This document shows positions 60,610 to 64,000 of a DNA stretch of 64,000 nucleotides, piece by piece. The translations under genes were made by a program, and so were the position numbers. Numbering within the stretch: position 1 is the stretch's first letter; every line of letters begins with the position of its first letter. The DNA is from Ectobius pallidus (taxonomy: Eukaryota; Arthropoda; Insecta; Blattodea; Ectobiidae): the NCBI GenBank assembly GCA_964059195.1, contig CAXKWD010000005.1, positions 149,635,265-149,699,264 of the forward strand, given 5' to 3'. Below the pieces are notes generated by a model. It saw only the letters and a program-made list of their open reading frames with translations, was not told the origin of the DNA and did no database searches.

Positions 60610-60876
60610 TAGCGTTCCTCAACCTTTTTGAACCCGAGGACCTCTAAAATGTCTAAAAAAAATTACGGACCCATAATTTTACACCCTGCTTTTAAAAGAA
60701 GGCCTATATTCGTAATATTTAGGGTATTCATTATAGGTCATTATAACGAAATATGTAAAAAAAATTCTACTTCTTTACTTCCCACTTGCTTTATGATATT
60801 TTTTAATTATGTCTGCGGACCATCTGCCCCCTCTTCGCGGACCACTGGTCCGCGAGCCATAGGTTGAGAAACGCTG
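60610..60876. mobile_element. hAT MITE, 267 bp, perfect 8-bp target duplication
   Basis: Same family as 11907-12159. The octamer CTCTAAGT flanks both sides exactly (60602-60609, 60877-60884). It has an extra CTGGTCCGCGAGCC segment forming a GCGGACCACTGGTCCGC palindrome. The left end carries a C-to-T change and one further substitution in the TIR. Confidence 0.95.
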
Positions 60877-61152
60877 CTCTAAGTAATAAAATCAGGTAAA
60901 CTGATGTAAAAAAGTGCCAGTATGTTCTTTTTAATCAGTTATGACTGCAATTATGATATGCAGAATATGTTTTTTTAATTGATTTACAAGTTAAGCTCCA
61001 GATTTATTCATTAAGCTGGGCTTAGGGAAGAACAAAGGTCTAGTTTTCTTTTTAATCAGATTAAAATCTTCCAGCATCAGCTGAACTGTACAGATTTTTG
61101 ATATCTTGACAATCGCACACTCACATAAAAATACGAAAAAGAAAGTGAAATT

Positions 61153-61226
61153 GGCTGGTTTCGGGATTTGAACCATGGAACTCCATAACGTGAGGCCAAA
61201 ACGTTACCATCTCGGTCACCTGGGTC
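61153..61226 (-). mobile_element. tRNA-like SINE remnant
   Basis: The complement has an A-box-like TGACCGAGATGG and B box GGTTCAAATCC in the correct spacing. It lies between the 5' block and the tandem units of the surrounding element, so it may be a nested insertion. Confidence 0.55.
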
Positions 61227-61984
61227 AGTTTAACGGTCTAGTTGTAAGTTATAAGCGCATGTAAAACAATAGTGTTTTTGGTCATAGCTATCTCTATTTT
61301 AATTTCCAAAGCCGTAAAATATCACAGTAAAACAATTGACTACGTTGTCATGATAAATGATTTGCTTTTTTTTTATATAAATTCTTTCGAATACGTATAT
61401 TATCATAAAATAGGCACCAAATTGAGCATTACTCCGAAACAGGTGAACCGATTTCATCCAGTATCAGTAGACCTCTTCCCATGAACACTATAAATGTGTA
61501 TACCAAATTCCATAAAAATCCGGTAAAGCGTATTTGAGTTACCGCGTTTTTAAAATAGACACTAAATTGGGTTTTACTCCGGTACCGGACAACCGATTTG
61601 GTCCAATATCGGTAGACGTCTTCCCATGTACATTATAAATGGGTATACAAAGTTTCAGGAAAATCCAATAAAGCATATTTGAGTTATCGCGACTTCTCAT
61701 ATATTAACATAAAAGGCAATAAATTGGGCATTATTCCGGTACTGGCCAACCGATTTGGTTGAACATCAACAGACGTCTTTCCATGGATAGTATAAATGCG
61801 TATACGAAGTTTCATAAATATCCGATAAGGCGTATTTGAGCTATTGCGCCTTTAAAATATACACTAAATTGGGTTTTACTCCGGTACCGGTCAACAGATT
61901 AGGTTCAAATTTAACAGAGTACTTTTCATGGATGTCATAAATGCGTATACCAAGTTTAATGGAAATCCGATGCAGCGTATTTGA

Positions 61985-62019
61985 ATTATGGCGCCTTTCT
62001 ATTAGAAAGGCGCCATAAT
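61985..62019. repeat. Perfect hairpin inside unit 4 of the array
   Basis: ATTATGGCGCCTTTCT and its exact inverse are separated by three bases (ATT). Confidence 0.97.
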
Positions 62020-62173
62020 CTATTAAAATAGGCACTAAATTGGACATTACTCCGGTACCGGTGAACCGATTTGGTTCAATATCAATAGGGTTCTTCCCAT
62101 TGACATTATAAATGTGTTTTCCAAGTTTCATGAAAATCCGAAAAAGCGTATTTGAGTTAGAGCGCGTACAGAC

Positions 62174-62217
62174 ACACGGACGGACGGACGGACAGACAGA
62201 CAGACAGACGGACAGAC
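62174..62217. repeat. (GACG/GACA)n microsatellite
   Basis: Tetranucleotide run terminating the tandem array. Confidence 0.95.
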
Positions 62218-62251
62218 ATTTTTCGTCCCCCACACAATCTCATAAAGTACC

Positions 62252-63834
62252 ATACTGGCACTTAATAATTACAGAAGAACGGATATAATCATTTTGTTAA
62301 TTATATATGATATGACATTTACATTTTTATTAAAAACGTTGAGCCATTTTTTTCAATAATCAAAATTAAAAAGTCATGAAAAGCACTAATTAATTTATAA
62401 AAACCAAACTCATAGCGGCTCGGTAATGTTTTTTAAAGTTCTTACTTTTAAGAAAAGAAGTAAATGCAATGAATCGTTAACCCGCTACGCTTGTCTACAG
62501 ATAGACGGATAGACGTCATTCTAATAAAAAAATAAAAATAAAAATAATTTTTAAAAAAGTTCGGTTCCTTGGTATGGTGAAACATGTTTAATGATAACTA
62601 CAAATTGTCGTATTTTTGCGTATGATCCTTCAATTAGGATCATACGTCCTACAGTGCATTCGTCCTACATACAGTATGTCCTACAGTGGTATGCGTATGA
62701 TCTTTATAATATATCTATCAATCCTGATAACAGTAAATTCTCCAATTTATATTTTCCTCTTAAAATATTAATTTTAAAAAATATTCAAATAAAATAGTGC
62801 CTACAAACTTTTCACTAATTCACCAAAAATGTGTTCAAGTTATGAGAAAAACAGTTTTAAATTTAATTTAAATTTTTTAATGTAAGTTATGGGAAAAGAG
62901 TGACAAGCTAACTGAAGAAAAGATGGTAGGCGTAGATTTAAATGTTCGATTGAATCGAAAACACATTTTTCTTAATGCCTCAAGCCTAAAAAAGTAGAGA
63001 TTTTGTGGTATTATTTTTATTAAATAAAAGAAGATAACCCAGTTACTAGAATAAAATAAAAGAATGAAATATCAGTGGTATAAAAGCAACTAATTTCTCC
63101 AAACGTTACCGCTGTAAGACCGCCACTGAATGTACCCCTCTATCTAATTAAAAAATAATAAAAGTGAACAGCAGAGGCAGCGGCAGTCTGAGATTAAATA
63201 CACAGTGCCGGTACATAAAAACGTGTGATAGGACCGGTTTGGGAAGAAATCCAGAGATGACTTGTATACTACCAAAGAAGATACTGATAACTGATAATGT
63301 ATAGGCCGTAATTTCAACTGTGTGTACTTAAATGTACTGTTACAACCGGCAAGAAAAATTACATGGTGTCATTACAATGTTCAGGCATTATAATTTAATT
63401 CGAACAGCATTTTATTTTTAAATTTCACTTTTATAATTACTATACACCCTGTAAAAGTTATGTACTCGGAATTGCTTCGTAGAAGAAGATATAAATTCAT
63501 TCCAAAATGGTGCTTTCAACTATAGGCCTCCCAACTGGACATGAAAATCTGTTCAGATAATGCATTTAACAGTAACATTCCTTAGTTTCATTTTTTATTT
63601 TATTTACTTCATAAAAAGTACCTGCTTTGGGTCATGGGAGTCTGCATGCTGATCACATTCCACCCAATTCTGCCCATGACAAAACGGTCGAATGATAAGA
63701 CTTGTTCTACAAAGGATGTAATGCAAATTATCACAATTATGATTAATTATTAATTCAATTTCGGTTCGATTTCAGCTACACTTAAAAAGGAAAATGCTAT
63801 CTATGTTTAAAGTATAAAATGATCCTTATATAAG
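62252..63834. other. AT-rich intronic sequence
   Basis: A hairpin CGTATGATCCT/AGGATCATACG lies at 62619-62646, followed by three CGTCCTACA/TGTCCTACAG-type repeats. No gene. Confidence 0.5.
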
Positions 63835-64000
63835 CCGTGGAGGTCCTTAGGGTTCCAGGAGGTTGAGGCCCTCAGACTTTCGTTCGGCACATAGAGGTGG
63901 CATGGTTGTCTGCCTTACTCACCGACCGTATTTATTCCCAAGATTGCTCTGTACTCATTTCTGTTCGATGCTGAGTCGATTTCAGTGTTGTAGTGCCACG
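63835..64000 (-). mobile_element. SINE copy (family of 13639-13943), cut by the window edge
   Basis: CGTGGAGGTCCTTAGGGTTC, GAGGTTGAGGCC, TTCGGCACATAGAGGTGG and TACTCATTTCTGTTCGATGC follow the 13.6-kb copy in order. The tRNA head would lie beyond 64000. Confidence 0.88.

Larger units (their letters stand above)
60885..62251. mobile_element. Dispersed element with five tandem ~150-bp units
   Basis: A 5' block (60885-61047) matches 10096-10260. Units start at 61408, 61553, 61711, 61855 and 62025, each running from (A)CTAAATTGGGYWTTACTCCG to AGCGTATTTGAGTTATCGCG. After the last unit come (GACG)n/(GACA)n (62174-62217) and the end motif GTCCCCCACACAATCTCATA. Confidence 0.9.

Noticed and set aside
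60628..60867. Open frame through the hAT MITE
   Set aside because: Matches the non-coding MITE at 11.9 kb; not conserved as protein (the 11.9-kb frame diverges by indels).
61408..62215. CRISPR-like array
   Set aside because: Units are contiguous ~150-bp tandem repeats without short repeats and unique spacers, in an insect intron.
61841..62233. 130-codon frame with repeated Cys/Val (CLSVCLSVCPSV) as a possible secreted protein
   Set aside because: It is the complement of the GACA/GACG microsatellite and the ~150-bp tandem units.

Overview
The window is a piece of a large, repeat-rich insect nuclear genome. AT content is high. Most of the open frames are short chance frames. The DNA is packed with tRNA-derived SINEs, short hAT, PIF/Harbinger and Tc1/mariner-type elements, LINE fragments and microsatellites. 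The palindromic octamer TAGGCCTA occurs at least 21 times. The SINE body types, the (TTTAG)n SINE tail and the RTE-like LINE fragment fit a polyneopteran, most likely a cockroach or termite relative such as Periplaneta. The species call is an inference from repeat style, not a proof.

Only one host gene is visible: transcription factor AP-2 (TfAP-2), on the minus strand. Two consecutive coding exons of its DNA-binding and dimerisation domain are present. The upstream exon is 47172-47376 and the downstream exon is 8774-8892. They join in frame (phase 2) to give the conserved ..[13 protein letters not shown].. junction. The intron between them is 38,279 bp. The rest of the window is therefore intronic: more than 16.6 kb upstream of the first visible exon and about 8.8 kb downstream of the second. 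No N-terminal transactivation exon and no C-terminal exon (the part after ..TSLVEG) was found.

Layout. 0-8.5 kb (downstream intron): a 95-bp tandem duplication, GC-rich repeat islands, a 1.34-kb TIR element with TTA target duplication, two SINEs (one with a 15-bp target duplication) and a hAT-type element. 8.8 kb: AP-2 exon. 10-29 kb: a CAGA-tailed repeat, hAT MITEs at 11.9 and 14.4 kb, a 13.6-kb SINE, a LINE fragment at 16.9 kb, a 227/230-bp tandem duplication, and a foldback insertion at 27.8 kb. 29-45 kb: SINEs, three more hAT-type elements, a PIF/Harbinger-like element interrupted by a hAT-type element (35.8-37.4 kb), a mariner derivative rearranged into a giant inverted repeat (37.8-38.5 kb), and a Harbinger-like element that keeps a MADF-like coding fragment (43.2 kb). 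47 kb: AP-2 exon with a small palindrome just upstream of its acceptor. 49-64 kb: an inverted pair of foldback MITEs, a decayed LINE C-terminus, a tRNA-like SINE head, a hAT MITE with perfect 8-bp target duplication, and a five-unit ~150-bp tandem array.

No bacterial-type system, CRISPR array, operon or intact transposase gene is present. The notable biology is structural: a developmental regulator whose intron has been built up by many independent, datable insertions, several of them able to form long hairpins in the primary transcript.
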